Source: Bradyrhizobium quebecense (lineage in GTDB: Bacteria > Pseudomonadota > Alphaproteobacteria > Rhizobiales > Xanthobacteraceae). From it: a stretch of DNA of 64,000 nucleotides. Below are positions 41,030 through 49,490 of the stretch, in pieces. How positions within the stretch are numbered: position 1 is the first letter of the stretch; every line of letters begins with the position of its first letter. The stretch is taken from contig NZ_CP088022.1 of assembly GCF_013373795.3 (NCBI RefSeq), forward strand, positions 8,625,501 through 8,689,500, written 5' to 3'. Position numbers and translations under genes: made by a program. Under the pieces are notes generated by a model. It worked only from the letters and a program-made list of their open reading frames with translations, did no database searches and was not told the origin of the DNA.

Positions 41030-42436
41030 GAGCTATCGCTGAAAGTTGGTGACGGCGGGAATCGGGAAGGCGGCATATCGTGGGGGTGCTTGACGCCTCC
41101 ACTTCTCCACCGAAGGAGCGATATGCCGTGTCCAAAGATAACATCATCAAGTTGATTCAGCCAGGAAACGTCGACGATCAACTCACCGAAATCTTGCGCA
41201 ATGGGGCGCGTGCTCTGTTGGCCCAGGCGGTCGAGGCCGAGGTCGCGGACTTTCTCGGCAAGCATGCCGATTTGAAGACTGCGGACGGCCACCAGCTCGT
41301 GCGCCACGGTCACCTGCCGGAACGCGAGGTGATGGATGGTGTCGGTCCGGTCGGCGTCCGCCAGCCGCGTGTACGCGATCGCGAGGCGGAGGCTACCGAT
41401 CCCGACCGCATCCGGTTCTCTCCGTCGATCCTGCCGCCCTACATGCGCCGCTCGAAATCGATCGAGACGCTGCTGCCGATCCTTTACCTGAAGGGTATCT
41501 CCACCGGCGACTTCTCCGAGGCTCTGGCGGCGCTGCTCGGCAAGGATGCTGCCGGGTTGTCGGCATCGGCCGTCTGAAGGACGGTTGGCTTGACGAACAC
41601 ACCGCGTGGCAGAGGCGCGATCTGTCGGCGAAGCGCTACGTCTACATCTGGGCCGATGGCATCCATCTCCAAGCACGCCTCGAAGACGAAAAGCAGTGCA
41701 TCCTGGTGCTGATCGGCGCGACGCCGGAAGGCCGCAAGGAACTGGTCGGCCTCACCGATGGCGCCCGCGAGAGCGCGCAGGACTGGCGCGATCTGCTGCT
41801 CGACCTGAAGCGGCGCGGGCTCGGCGTGCCGCCGCGGCTCACCATCGCCGACGGCGCGCTCGGGTTCTGGAAGGCCGCCGGCGAGGTCTGGCCGAAAACG
41901 CGCGAGCAGCGCTGCTGGGTACACAAGACCGCCAACGTGATCGCCAAGTTGCCGAAGAGCCAGCAGCCTAAAGCCAAACGCGCGTTGCAGGAGAGCTGGA
42001 TGGCCGAAACCAAGGCCGCCGCCGAGCTGGCGTTCGACGCCTTCATCGAGAGCTATACGCCCAAATACGAGAAGGCGGCCGACTGCCTGAGCAAGGATCG
42101 GGACACGCTACTGGCGTTCTACGACTTCCCGGCCGAACACTGGAAACACCTGCGGACCACCAATCCCATTGAAAGCACCTTCGCTACCGTGCGCCACCGC
42201 ACGATCCGATCGAAGGGCTGCCTGTCCAACAGAACGGCGCCCGCGATGGTCTTCAAACTGCTTGAGGCCGCGCAGAAAAGCCGGCGTCGTCTCGATGGCC
42301 ACAACCAGTTGCCAAAACTCGTTCTCGGTGTGACATTCAACGACGAGATCGAGCTCATCGCCAAACCGACTGACCGTCAGCCCATAACCGCCGCCGCCTG
42401 ACCGGCCGCGCCGTCACCAAAATTTGGCGATAGCTC
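41030..42436 (+). mobile_element. Complete IS256-family element with 9-bp target duplication; transposase frameshifted
   Basis: Terminal repeats GAGCTATCGC at 41030 and GCGATAGCTC ending 42436, flanked by the direct repeat CTTCGCGAG (41021-41029 and 42437-42445). The transposase starts near 41128 (VSKDNIIKLIQPGNVDDQLTEILRNGARALLAQAVEAEVADFLGKH), breaks near 41567 within GLSAS-xx-GRLKDGW, and continues to 42401 (DEHTAWQRRDLSAKRYVYIWADGIHLQARLEDEKQC, then IADGALGFWKAAGEVWPKTREQRCWVHKTANV). One lost base inactivates it. The target was an IS66-like remnant. Confidence 0.88.
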
Positions 42437-42445
42437 CTTCGCGAG

Positions 42446-42520
42446 GACGTCGGAGAGCCAGTGCTCGGCGCTGACGCTATTGAGCTTACAGGTCTCGATC
42501 AACGAAGCTAACTAATCTCA
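42446..42520 (-). mobile_element. IS66 tnpC sliver
   Basis: GACGTCGGAGAG, TTGAGCTTACAGGTCTCGATCA and neighbouring bases parallel the IS66 tnpC 3' end at 49270-49330. It is a short remnant that served as the IS256 target. Confidence 0.5.
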
Positions 42521-42658
42521 AACCTTTGAGAAGCGCTCCTTCGGCTCCCGGTCGATTAAGTTGACGATGCCCCGCTACCTCCAGCAGCACCCCAGACGCC
42601 ATAGAATTGCAACCCATGGTGAGCTGGGTTTTCCTGTGCATCCGGGGAAAACGCTCTT

Positions 42659-42690
42659 GGTCAGCTTCTCGTCAGCCGAGCTGTCTATCC
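42659..42690 (+). promoter_or_regulatory. tts box before effector candidate C
   Basis: Contains GTCAGCTTCTCGTCAGCCGA followed by GCTG. The first half matches the tts-box core exactly and the second half (AAAGCT) is degenerate. It lies ~70 bp upstream of the ATG at 42730, a normal distance for TtsI-driven genes. Confidence 0.65.
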
Positions 42691-42729
42691 AAACAGACTG
42701 CGCATTATGGACCTGATTGGAGGTGGAAG

Positions 42730-44934
42730 ATGGCGGGCATTGTTGGGCCTTCAGGAGCCGACAGCGCATGGGGATCGAGCAGTTCGAGCGCGGAGCCCAG
42801 TCCCGCCCCTGGGGAAGGCGGGCAATCTTTCGACAGGGAATTGGAGCGGATGCGCTCCGGAGGAGCCGCGCTCATGAGTGAGCCACCCGCGTCCGGTGTG
42901 GCAGTCCGGATGCCCTCGAGTGTCGACGGAATCAAGGCAGCGAAGCAAAAAATGCGCAGCCTGCTTGAGGGCCTTGATAGTTCTCGAAATGCAGCCACAC
43001 AAGCCCGGAATCCGTCGGAGACGCAAGAGCTGATCGATCAAATCGTCAAGGCGGGCTCGGAAGTTCTGGAGTATTACGCGAGCCTCCCCTCGGACATGGC
43101 GCGCAGGCTTCTTTCCGACAGTCAGGCTCGTCAAGTCCGCGCCGAAACTATCGCTGCGGGAGACGAATGCAACATCGCGGCCACCTGGATTGTCAACAAC
43201 CTGGAGGCGAACAGGAGCAAAGCAGCAGCCGTGCTCGGCCGGATGCGAGATGCCGGCGCTCCGTCCGACCAGCTGGGCCGGGCGGTATCCAGCGTGGCGA
43301 AGCATTACGAAGCCTGCTTGGATTGGTGGGGAAAGAAGGTGTTGCGCTCGGAGCGGATGCGGTCCGTTTATACGGACACCGCCAACTTGCCCAGCACCAC
43401 GTCCAAGATGCGGGAGGAAGAAGAGGCCGCGCTACGCCAGCATACCGGCTGGGCACTGTATACGAAGTGCATGTACCTGGAATCGCGCATCGCTCTCGCG
43501 CGACTCTTGATCGAGTCGAAGGCGGCCACGTTCGGCCCAGCCGTGAACGACGCCCTCATGGGTGAGGATGGGCGGGTGCGACTGCTTGGGACCTTTATCG
43601 CGGATTTTTTTCCGGCATTCAACTCGACTTCCCACGCCGTTCTGGAGGGAGCGGCGCTCGACGCAGACCACTGCACCGTTCTGGAAGGAGTCATGGAACG
43701 GCTTTCGGAATTTGCCTCAGGGGTGCACGGCATCGTTGCCCGACTAAGGGGCGCCGGAACGGATGCCGACCTTCCGTTGGAACTGTTGGGCCAGATCGCG
43801 GAAGGTGCATGGGTCACCGCGGACGACGTCACGCGTCTTTTGGTCGTGCAGCCAAAGACGCCCGCCATGATTGAGCCGCTGGCCCGGACTGCCGTAGTGG
43901 TTGAAGGGGGCGCGGCGCGGAGGAAGGGGAAAGGCAAGCGCGCCCCGGCCGCAGGCGAGCGAAGTTCGGCGGCCGGGCTGCGCGAGCCGCAGCTCGCCAC
44001 GCCCGACGCGGCCACGGCCCCAACAGGCAAGGTGATCGTACTCTCGGATTTGGGTACAAAGAAACTCGCGAGCGCGGAGGAGGCAGACGCGAGGGTGTCA
44101 TCGTCGGCGACTGGGCACCTGGAGATATTGCAGGCTCCGCCCTCCAGGAAAGCACTGACCGAATTAATCGAGCGATTGGACGAACTTTTGCAGTTCGATC
44201 TGCCCGCTCAGCAAAGCACCGTCTCGCAAGCGCGCCAGATGAAGCCCGAGGACGCCGATCACGTCGTGGATCTCGTCGTTAAGCGACTGCAGACGCAGGC
44301 CTCCGAGATTGAGGCCAGTGTAGTCGCGCTGGAGGAGCCTCGCCGACGTGTCCTACTCACGCCTGCGCAAGTGCCGGAAGTGCATGACAAAATAACCCGG
44401 CTCAAGGCGATGTTGTCCGAGGTGCAGGGACAGGCGAACTCTTTGAAGGCGCGAAAGGTGGCGATCACGATCGATTGCATGAAGACCTACGCATTTCCGT
44501 CCCAGAAGTATCTTGAACAGTTGCGGGCGGCCGGGGAGCTGGCGTCTGTGAATCCACCGCGCGCCTTGAAGGATGATCCGGGGACACTGTTCGAGATCAA
44601 GCTGCAGCCCAAGGCCCTGCGCAATGGCGCGATGCCAAGCCCGATGTGGGTGCACATCCATACCAAGCGGCCGGTACATGCCTGGCAGTTGGCAACGCTG
44701 AGCGATGCCGAGTTCGCCGCTTGCCACGTGAAGTCCAATGACCAACGCGGCTACAATCAGGACTGGCAGAGCGCTCGAGCTGCGACGGGGCGCGAGAACG
44801 TCGTGATCCACCGCGGGAAGCTCACGCCGGCGTTCTGTAGGTCCTTGATGAGCACCGCAGTTGGTGGCCATCCGTGGTATCCCCTTCCCGAGACGGAGCA
44901 CATGTCGACCCAGATGGCGCGCCTGGGGATGTAG
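42730..44934 (+). CDS. Putative type III effector of unrecognised family (effector C)
   Basis: 734 residues. The start at 42730 is chosen for GGAGGTGGA 4-12 bp upstream. The N-terminus (MAGIVGPSGADSAWGSSSSSAEPSPAP) is Ser/Pro/Gly-rich, as expected for a type III secretion signal. Residues ~60-380 are helical, without a known domain. Residues ~395-410 hold a lysine/arginine cluster (RRKGKGKRAP), a possible nuclear signal, and a helical coiled-coil-like region follows (~470-600). A compact C-terminal domain has FEIKLQPKALRNGAMPSPMWVHIHTKRPVHAWQ and GYNQDWQSARAATGRENVVIHRGKLTPAFC (~620-715). No catalytic motif was recognised. The tts box upstream and neighbouring effectors suggest secretion into the host. 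It is unrelated to the NopD-like genes around it. Confidence 0.65.
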   Translation: MAGIVGPSGADSAWGSSSSSAEPSPAPGEGGQSFDRELERMRSGGAALMSEPPASGVAVRMPSSVDGIKAAKQKMRSLLEGLDSSRNAATQARNPSETQELIDQIVKAGSEVLEYYASLPSDMARRLLSDSQARQVRAETIAAGDECNIAATWIVNNLEANRSKAAAVLGRMRDAGAPSDQLGRAVSSVAKHYEACLDWWGKKVLRSERMRSVYTDTANLPSTTSKMREEEEAALRQHTGWALYTKCMYLESRIALARLLIESKAATFGPAVNDALMGEDGRVRLLGTFIADFFPAFNSTSHAVLEGAALDADHCTVLEGVMERLSEFASGVHGIVARLRGAGTDADLPLELLGQIAEGAWVTADDVTRLLVVQPKTPAMIEPLARTAVVVEGGAARRKGKGKRAPAAGERSSAAGLREPQLATPDAATAPTGKVIVLSDLGTKKLASAEEADARVSSSATGHLEILQAPPSRKALTELIERLDELLQFDLPAQQSTVSQARQMKPEDADHVVDLVVKRLQTQASEIEASVVALEEPRRRVLLTPAQVPEVHDKITRLKAMLSEVQGQANSLKARKVAITIDCMKTYAFPSQKYLEQLRAAGELASVNPPRALKDDPGTLFEIKLQPKALRNGAMPSPMWVHIHTKRPVHAWQLATLSDAEFAACHVKSNDQRGYNQDWQSARAATGRENVVIHRGKLTPAFCRSLMSTAVGGHPWYPLPETEHMSTQMARLGM

Positions 44935-45197
44935 CTACAGGTGGTTTGTCTCGCGCCGGAGCGCCGCTGTGGTGACACGATCAAGTGGCCGTTATCACCG
45001 AGAGGAAATCCTCGATGAGCTCGAAGTCGGCACGAACTCCTCGAACAGATCGACAGCGGGGTCCGATTGAAATTCGATCGGGAGCGTCGTGACCACGACT
45101 TCCTTTCGCTTGGCGGCTGAACCGTCAAATGCCGGCGCTCAAGTCCAGACGCATACGATCAGCGCTCCTGGCCCTTCATCTTCGAAAGTGAGTACAG
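44935..45197 (+). other. Upstream region of effector D, no clear tts box
   Basis: Searched by eye for GTCAGxTTxTCG; none found. The last 20 bp (TTCGAAAGTGAGTACAG) resemble the bases before effector B. Confidence 0.45.
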
Positions 45198-47189
45198 ATG
45201 AACTTCGTCTTAATGAATCGCGTGCGTCAACAAACGGATAGCGTGGACGCGCAAGATGCCTCTCCGGCCGACTCGTCGGCAGAGGCGGCGGCCTTTCACC
45301 GGCAGCTGAGCGAGGTCGCTGTCCCGTCCTCTCCCGTGCTCATGCAGGTCCGCGCCCATCAAGCGGATGCATCGCGATCTGAGGCGCGGCCCATCATGCG
45401 GGCGAGCGGGCAACCATATACGCCGGCTACGCACGGTGAATGCGGTGGAGCGATGCTGAATGCGTCGGCGCTGCCGCTCGGCCATGTAAATTTGGCCTTC
45501 GCAGGTAGCAGCATGGATCCTGTTTATTCCGAAGATGCGTCTCTTATTGAGGGGCTCGGGCCGGCACTCTTCAAGGCTGGGGCCTCCGAGCGCACCGTCA
45601 GGCGCAATGTACGTTGTCTTCTCGGATTGGGGCATTGGCTCGTAAAGAACGGAAAGCCGGGCATTGCTGCCCGGCTTTCCGAAGAGTCGCTGGACAAGGA
45701 TGCCCAGGAGTTCGGCAAGCAGGAGGGGCAGGCCATCGCTACGCCACTGGATCATCTTCGAGCCGCCCAATCGCCGGGCGGCATCGCGCCGATTGCAAGC
45801 CGGGTTGAGCTGAATCCCTATCCCCAAGATGCGGATCTCATCAAAAGGTACAAGGAAGATGCAGCGTCAGGCACCGCCAACACCGTCAGGACCTATGCAG
45901 CTCTTCTTATCGATTTCAGTGATTACCTCCGTGAAAACGATAAGCCCGGCATTGCTGCTCGACTTGGCGACGGCTCGCTGGATAATGATGTCAGCCAGTA
46001 TAAGGAGGCGGACCCCCGTGGCCGCAGAAAAGCCGGGGCCGCACTGGCTCATCTCCTGAGGTCGCCGGCGGGTGCTAGAGCGATCGAGCTCCGGCCTCAT
46101 ATTCGCCCCGTTCCTGATCTCGAAGACGCGGTTCGCGCCGAGCCGAGGCGGACCCGGGCCGCGACTGCACAGCACAGCGGCTCGAATGGAGCTATCAGCT
46201 GGCCGGAGACTCTGCCTGCGAACCAGCAGGATCTGCTTTTGGAGACGATGGACGGACCCAGCTCCTCGCCGCCTCTCGAGACAATCGCGCACCATCAACA
46301 AGCAGCGGATGCAGGAGGGTCTTTTCGTGACTTGAACTTTTCCCGCGACGACCATGGGGTTCCACCGCGGCATAGCTTGGCATTGGATCCTGCAGAATCC
46401 CTTCGCCCCTTGAACTGGCGCCACCATGATCACGAACTGTCGGATGAACGTCACAGGAACACCCTCGTGCCAGGCGAGCAGGTTCTCATCAGCGATGAGC
46501 ATGATACAGGGGAGTTGAGATCAGCGAAGAGGCAGAAGACGCTAAGCAACCCCCAGGGCGTCGCCGTTGAGCGGCAGCTGGTGCAGACCCCATCCCATCA
46601 ACTGGCGGCGTCACCATCGCAGAGGCAAGCGCCGATGCCGTCGCGTGCGCACGAATACGCCCCAGCGGCACATTCAGTAGCGAGGCATGTCCGAGACACC
46701 GCTAGGCGGCACGACGCATCGCGTGACGCCGTCAGGAATCAGCTTTCGGTGATGGTGGAAGGCGGCCCATCATGGTCCGTCTTGGTCCCGCCTGAGCGGC
46801 TCCAGGGGGCAGAACAAGCCGGACCGCAGGAACCCGCCGGGTCCACCTCAACTTGGTCACCGCAGATGCCGCTCGACTTTGATTGGAGCATGTGGCCGAG
46901 CTCGGAAACTGCGTCATCCTTGCCTGTCCCAGCTCAGCTTCCATCCAGATCGTACCAGTTGCGTGATGATGCTACCTTTCGGAACACACTGAACACGTTT
47001 GCGCCCGAAAGCCTGCGGTCGTCGGACGGACTAATCGGCGAGCAGCTCCCGGGCGAAGACGAGGAGCTCTTGGCGAAGTTTCGTGTAGACGCCGAGCGGC
47101 GCAAGCTCACCCCAGGAGCCATCAAGAACAGTGTTTCCGGGCTTGGGATATTTGTTCGCTGGGTCAACGCAAGTCATAGGGGCCCGTAG
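45198..47189 (+). CDS. NopD/Bel2-5-like effector, 5' part of a frameshifted gene (D)
   Basis: 663 residues ending in a premature stop. It contains modules like those of effector B at ~110-200 (TVRRNVRCLLGLGHWLVKNGKPGIAARL) and ~210-300 (TVRTYAALLIDFSDYLRENDKPGIAARLGDGSLDNDV), the linker VPGEQVLISDEHDTGELRSAKRQKTLSN with a KRQK cluster, and the Trp-rich MPLDFDWSMWP. A third module starts at ~620 and is cut in its middle (LGIFVRWVNASHRGP-stop). Its second half is found at once in the -1 frame, so this is the N-terminal half of a gene continuing to 49096. Adding one G to the GGGG run at 47179-47182 restores a ~1299-residue protein. Start ATG behind GAAAGTGAG. Confidence 0.82.
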   Translation: MNFVLMNRVRQQTDSVDAQDASPADSSAEAAAFHRQLSEVAVPSSPVLMQVRAHQADASRSEARPIMRASGQPYTPATHGECGGAMLNASALPLGHVNLAFAGSSMDPVYSEDASLIEGLGPALFKAGASERTVRRNVRCLLGLGHWLVKNGKPGIAARLSEESLDKDAQEFGKQEGQAIATPLDHLRAAQSPGGIAPIASRVELNPYPQDADLIKRYKEDAASGTANTVRTYAALLIDFSDYLRENDKPGIAARLGDGSLDNDVSQYKEADPRGRRKAGAALAHLLRSPAGARAIELRPHIRPVPDLEDAVRAEPRRTRAATAQHSGSNGAISWPETLPANQQDLLLETMDGPSSSPPLETIAHHQQAADAGGSFRDLNFSRDDHGVPPRHSLALDPAESLRPLNWRHHDHELSDERHRNTLVPGEQVLISDEHDTGELRSAKRQKTLSNPQGVAVERQLVQTPSHQLAASPSQRQAPMPSRAHEYAPAAHSVARHVRDTARRHDASRDAVRNQLSVMVEGGPSWSVLVPPERLQGAEQAGPQEPAGSTSTWSPQMPLDFDWSMWPSSETASSLPVPAQLPSRSYQLRDDATFRNTLNTFAPESLRSSDGLIGEQLPGEDEELLAKFRVDAERRKLTPGAIKNSVSGLGIFVRWVNASHRGP

Positions 47190-47245
47190 CTTCTCGGCTG
47201 CGAGGCGGTTCATCGCTGGATGAGGAAATTGCGGCGTACAGGAGC

Positions 47246-49096
47246 TTGGGGCGGGACCGTCAGAACAGCATCAAATCGAATCTGAATGTTCTCCGGCGGC
47301 TCTTGCGTGGGAGTGAAGAAGCCGAAGCCCCCGAACCCCGAGTCCTTGGTCGCCCCCGTCGCGTGGTTCCTCATCCCGAAGACGCCACCTTCATCGAGGG
47401 AGCGCTCGGCCAAGCCTTGAACGATCTTAGAACCACGATTGCGGCGCAGAGGCAGTCTGCGCAGAAGCGGGCTACACGTCTTCGTGCGCTGAGTGCGTGG
47501 CTTAAAGAAAACGGCAGGGGGAGCATAACTGGGCGACTTAACGGCTCTAGCAAGGAGCAGTTAACGCTGGACAACGATGTGCTAGCGTTCCAGCGGACTG
47601 GAAGCAGAATACACGGTCCCGATTTGTCGCATCTTCGCAGCTACTTAAAACTCATCGAGGCGAACCGAGGGCTGGGGTTGCCAGGCCCTGAGCAGCCGAG
47701 CTCGCCGGCCGCGCAGTGCGATCGGCATTCCGGCTCGGCGCAGGATCTTCCCTCAACGCCAGCCAGCGCGGGAGCTTGGGCTTGGTTGGGTGAACAGCTG
47801 CAAGAATCAGCATCACCATCCAGGCCCCCGTCACATGCTAAGGGCAGGCTTGAGCCATCTGTTGATCTGAATGCGCCGACGCCGTCCGAGTTGCGCGACG
47901 ATGCTCACCTTGAGCCAGCGCAGGCTGCCAGGGCTCGTTCAAGCACCTACGCTGGTCTTGAGCCATTTCTTGCTCTGAATGCGCCGACACCGTCCGAGTT
48001 GCGCGACGACGCTCACTTTGCGCCAGCGCACTCTACCAGGGCTCCCTCAGACATCTACGCTGGTCTTGAGCCATTTCTTGCTCTGAATGCGCCGACACCG
48101 TCCGAGTTGCGCGACGACGCTCACTCTGCGCCAGCGCACTCTACCAGGGCTCCCTCAGACATCTACGCTGGTCTTGAGCCATTTCTTGATCTGAATGCGC
48201 CGACACCGTCCGAGTTGCGCGACGACGCTCACTTTGCGCCAGCGCACTCTACCAGGGCTCCCTCAGACATCTACGCTGGTCTTGAGCCATTTCTTGCTCT
48301 GAATGCGCCGACACCGTCCGAGTTGCGCGACGATGCTCACTTTGAGCCAGCGCAGGCTGCCAGGGCTCGCTCAAGCACCTACGGCGGTCCTCCATTGGTT
48401 GATCTGACTGCGGCCACGCCGTCTGAATCACGCGACGATGTTAATTCTGTGCCGGCGTTTCCGAGCACCTCCTACGATGCTCAGATCGGGGCTTTAGGTC
48501 CGACAGCCTCGCCTCACGGCCGCGGGCTGGTGCTCGAGGACACGGAATGGCTGGGCGACGAGCATGTCCTGAGAGATTACCAGCTCCTGGCGCAAGAGTT
48601 GGGGGGGGACAATCCGAATCTCGCCGCCCGGACGCGGTTCGTGGATCCTCTCATAACCCTTGTTAGCCTGCGCTTGGGCACCGAGAGCGAAATGCTACGC
48701 GCATTCCAGCGCATCGTCCATGATCAGAATGGTGACGACACAGCCGACTTCCTGTTCCTGCCAGTGAACAATGCCCGTGCTACGAATCTCCCCGGCACCC
48801 ATTGGTCGTTGCTGTTTGTTGATCGCCGCGACCGCGAAAGGCCGGTTGCCTATCGCTACGACTCCATGGGGGAATACAACAACACGCCCGCAGCAGAGCT
48901 CGCAGCAAGGCTGGGCGCCCGCCTGGAGTCACGCGGCATGACCCAGCAGCTGAACACTTATGATTGCGGCGTCTTCGTGGTGGACGGCACGCGGGCGCTG
49001 GTTAGGCAATTGGAGCAAGGACGAGCACCACACCTGCTGAACCTCAGCAGCCTCGTTGCCAATCGGCAGGCGCTGCAGAACCGACTCAGGGGCTGA
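47246..49096 (+). CDS. nopD: NopD/Bel2-5-like effector, 3' part with EAR-like repeats and Ulp1 protease domain (E)
   Basis: 616 residues from a TTG at 47246, but the frame is open from 47180 and the first codons there (GPVASRLRGGSSLDEEIAAYR) complete the module cut off in the preceding ORF. It has no start signals of its own. Order: half module, one further module (HPEDATFIEG to LSHLRSYLKL), five 36-residue repeats with LNAPTPSELRDDAH (~200-380), then the Ulp1 domain with His519, Asp539 and Cys574 (GTHWSLLF, YRYDSMG, YDCGVFVV). The protease block is almost identical to that of effector B. The Asp-Leu-Asn-x-Pro motifs resemble plant EAR repressor motifs, a known feature of Bel2-5 and XopD-like effectors. 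Probably expressed only if the frameshift is bypassed. Confidence 0.85.
   Translation: MGRDRQNSIKSNLNVLRRLLRGSEEAEAPEPRVLGRPRRVVPHPEDATFIEGALGQALNDLRTTIAAQRQSAQKRATRLRALSAWLKENGRGSITGRLNGSSKEQLTLDNDVLAFQRTGSRIHGPDLSHLRSYLKLIEANRGLGLPGPEQPSSPAAQCDRHSGSAQDLPSTPASAGAWAWLGEQLQESASPSRPPSHAKGRLEPSVDLNAPTPSELRDDAHLEPAQAARARSSTYAGLEPFLALNAPTPSELRDDAHFAPAHSTRAPSDIYAGLEPFLALNAPTPSELRDDAHSAPAHSTRAPSDIYAGLEPFLDLNAPTPSELRDDAHFAPAHSTRAPSDIYAGLEPFLALNAPTPSELRDDAHFEPAQAARARSSTYGGPPLVDLTAATPSESRDDVNSVPAFPSTSYDAQIGALGPTASPHGRGLVLEDTEWLGDEHVLRDYQLLAQELGGDNPNLAARTRFVDPLITLVSLRLGTESEMLRAFQRIVHDQNGDDTADFLFLPVNNARATNLPGTHWSLLFVDRRDRERPVAYRYDSMGEYNNTPAAELAARLGARLESRGMTQQLNTYDCGVFVVDGTRALVRQLEQGRAPHLLNLSSLVANRQALQNRLRG
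47849..48388 (+). repeat. Five 108-bp tandem repeats (36 residues, EAR-like)
   Basis: Units start with CTTGAGCC at 47849, 47957, 48065, 48173 and 48281, exactly 108 bp apart. They encode (L)EPFL-D/A-LNAPTPSELRDDAH. Units 1 and 4 have DLNAP (EAR-like); units 2, 3 and 5 have ALNAP. Confidence 0.95.
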
Positions 49097-49117
49097 TGTC
49101 GTACGCATACGACGAAG
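48346..49117 (+). repeat. 772-bp Ulp1 block, copy 2
   Basis: Matches 39688-40459 with one visible difference; the offset is constant (8658 bp), so there are no indels. Confidence 0.9.
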
Positions 49118-49490
49118 ACCGCCTGATTGAAGCGTGCGCGCGGGCACGACGAACTCTATGATGGTTTGCGTGAAGGTCAGGCGGCTTGCTGACCGGCGGG
49201 CTCGGCGCAGGAGCTTCCATTCCCAGGGCAGCAGTTCGTGCAGATGCGATGCGGGAAGATCGGCGATACGGGCGAGGACGTCGGCGAGTCAGGCCTTGGG
49301 ATCGACTTTGTTGAGGCGACAGGTCGTGATGATCGTCAGCATGATGGCGGCACGGTCGGCGCCACGCTGGCTGCCGGCGAAGGTCCAGTTGCGCCTTCCC
49401 AAGGCGATGCCTCTCAATGCGCGCTCAGCACAATTGTTGGTCAAGCAGATCCTGCCTGTCATTCGGCCCAAACAGGGCTCTGCGTCGAGG
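49118..49490 (-). pseudogene. IS66 tnpC, C-terminal fragment
   Basis: The minus strand reads GRICLTNNCAERALRGIALGRRNWTFAGSQRGADRAAIMLTIITTCRLNKVDPKA, the C-terminal IS66 TnpC motif, then a stop and LADVLARIADLPASHLHELLPWEW. It is cut at 49490 by the IS256-like element. Confidence 0.8.
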
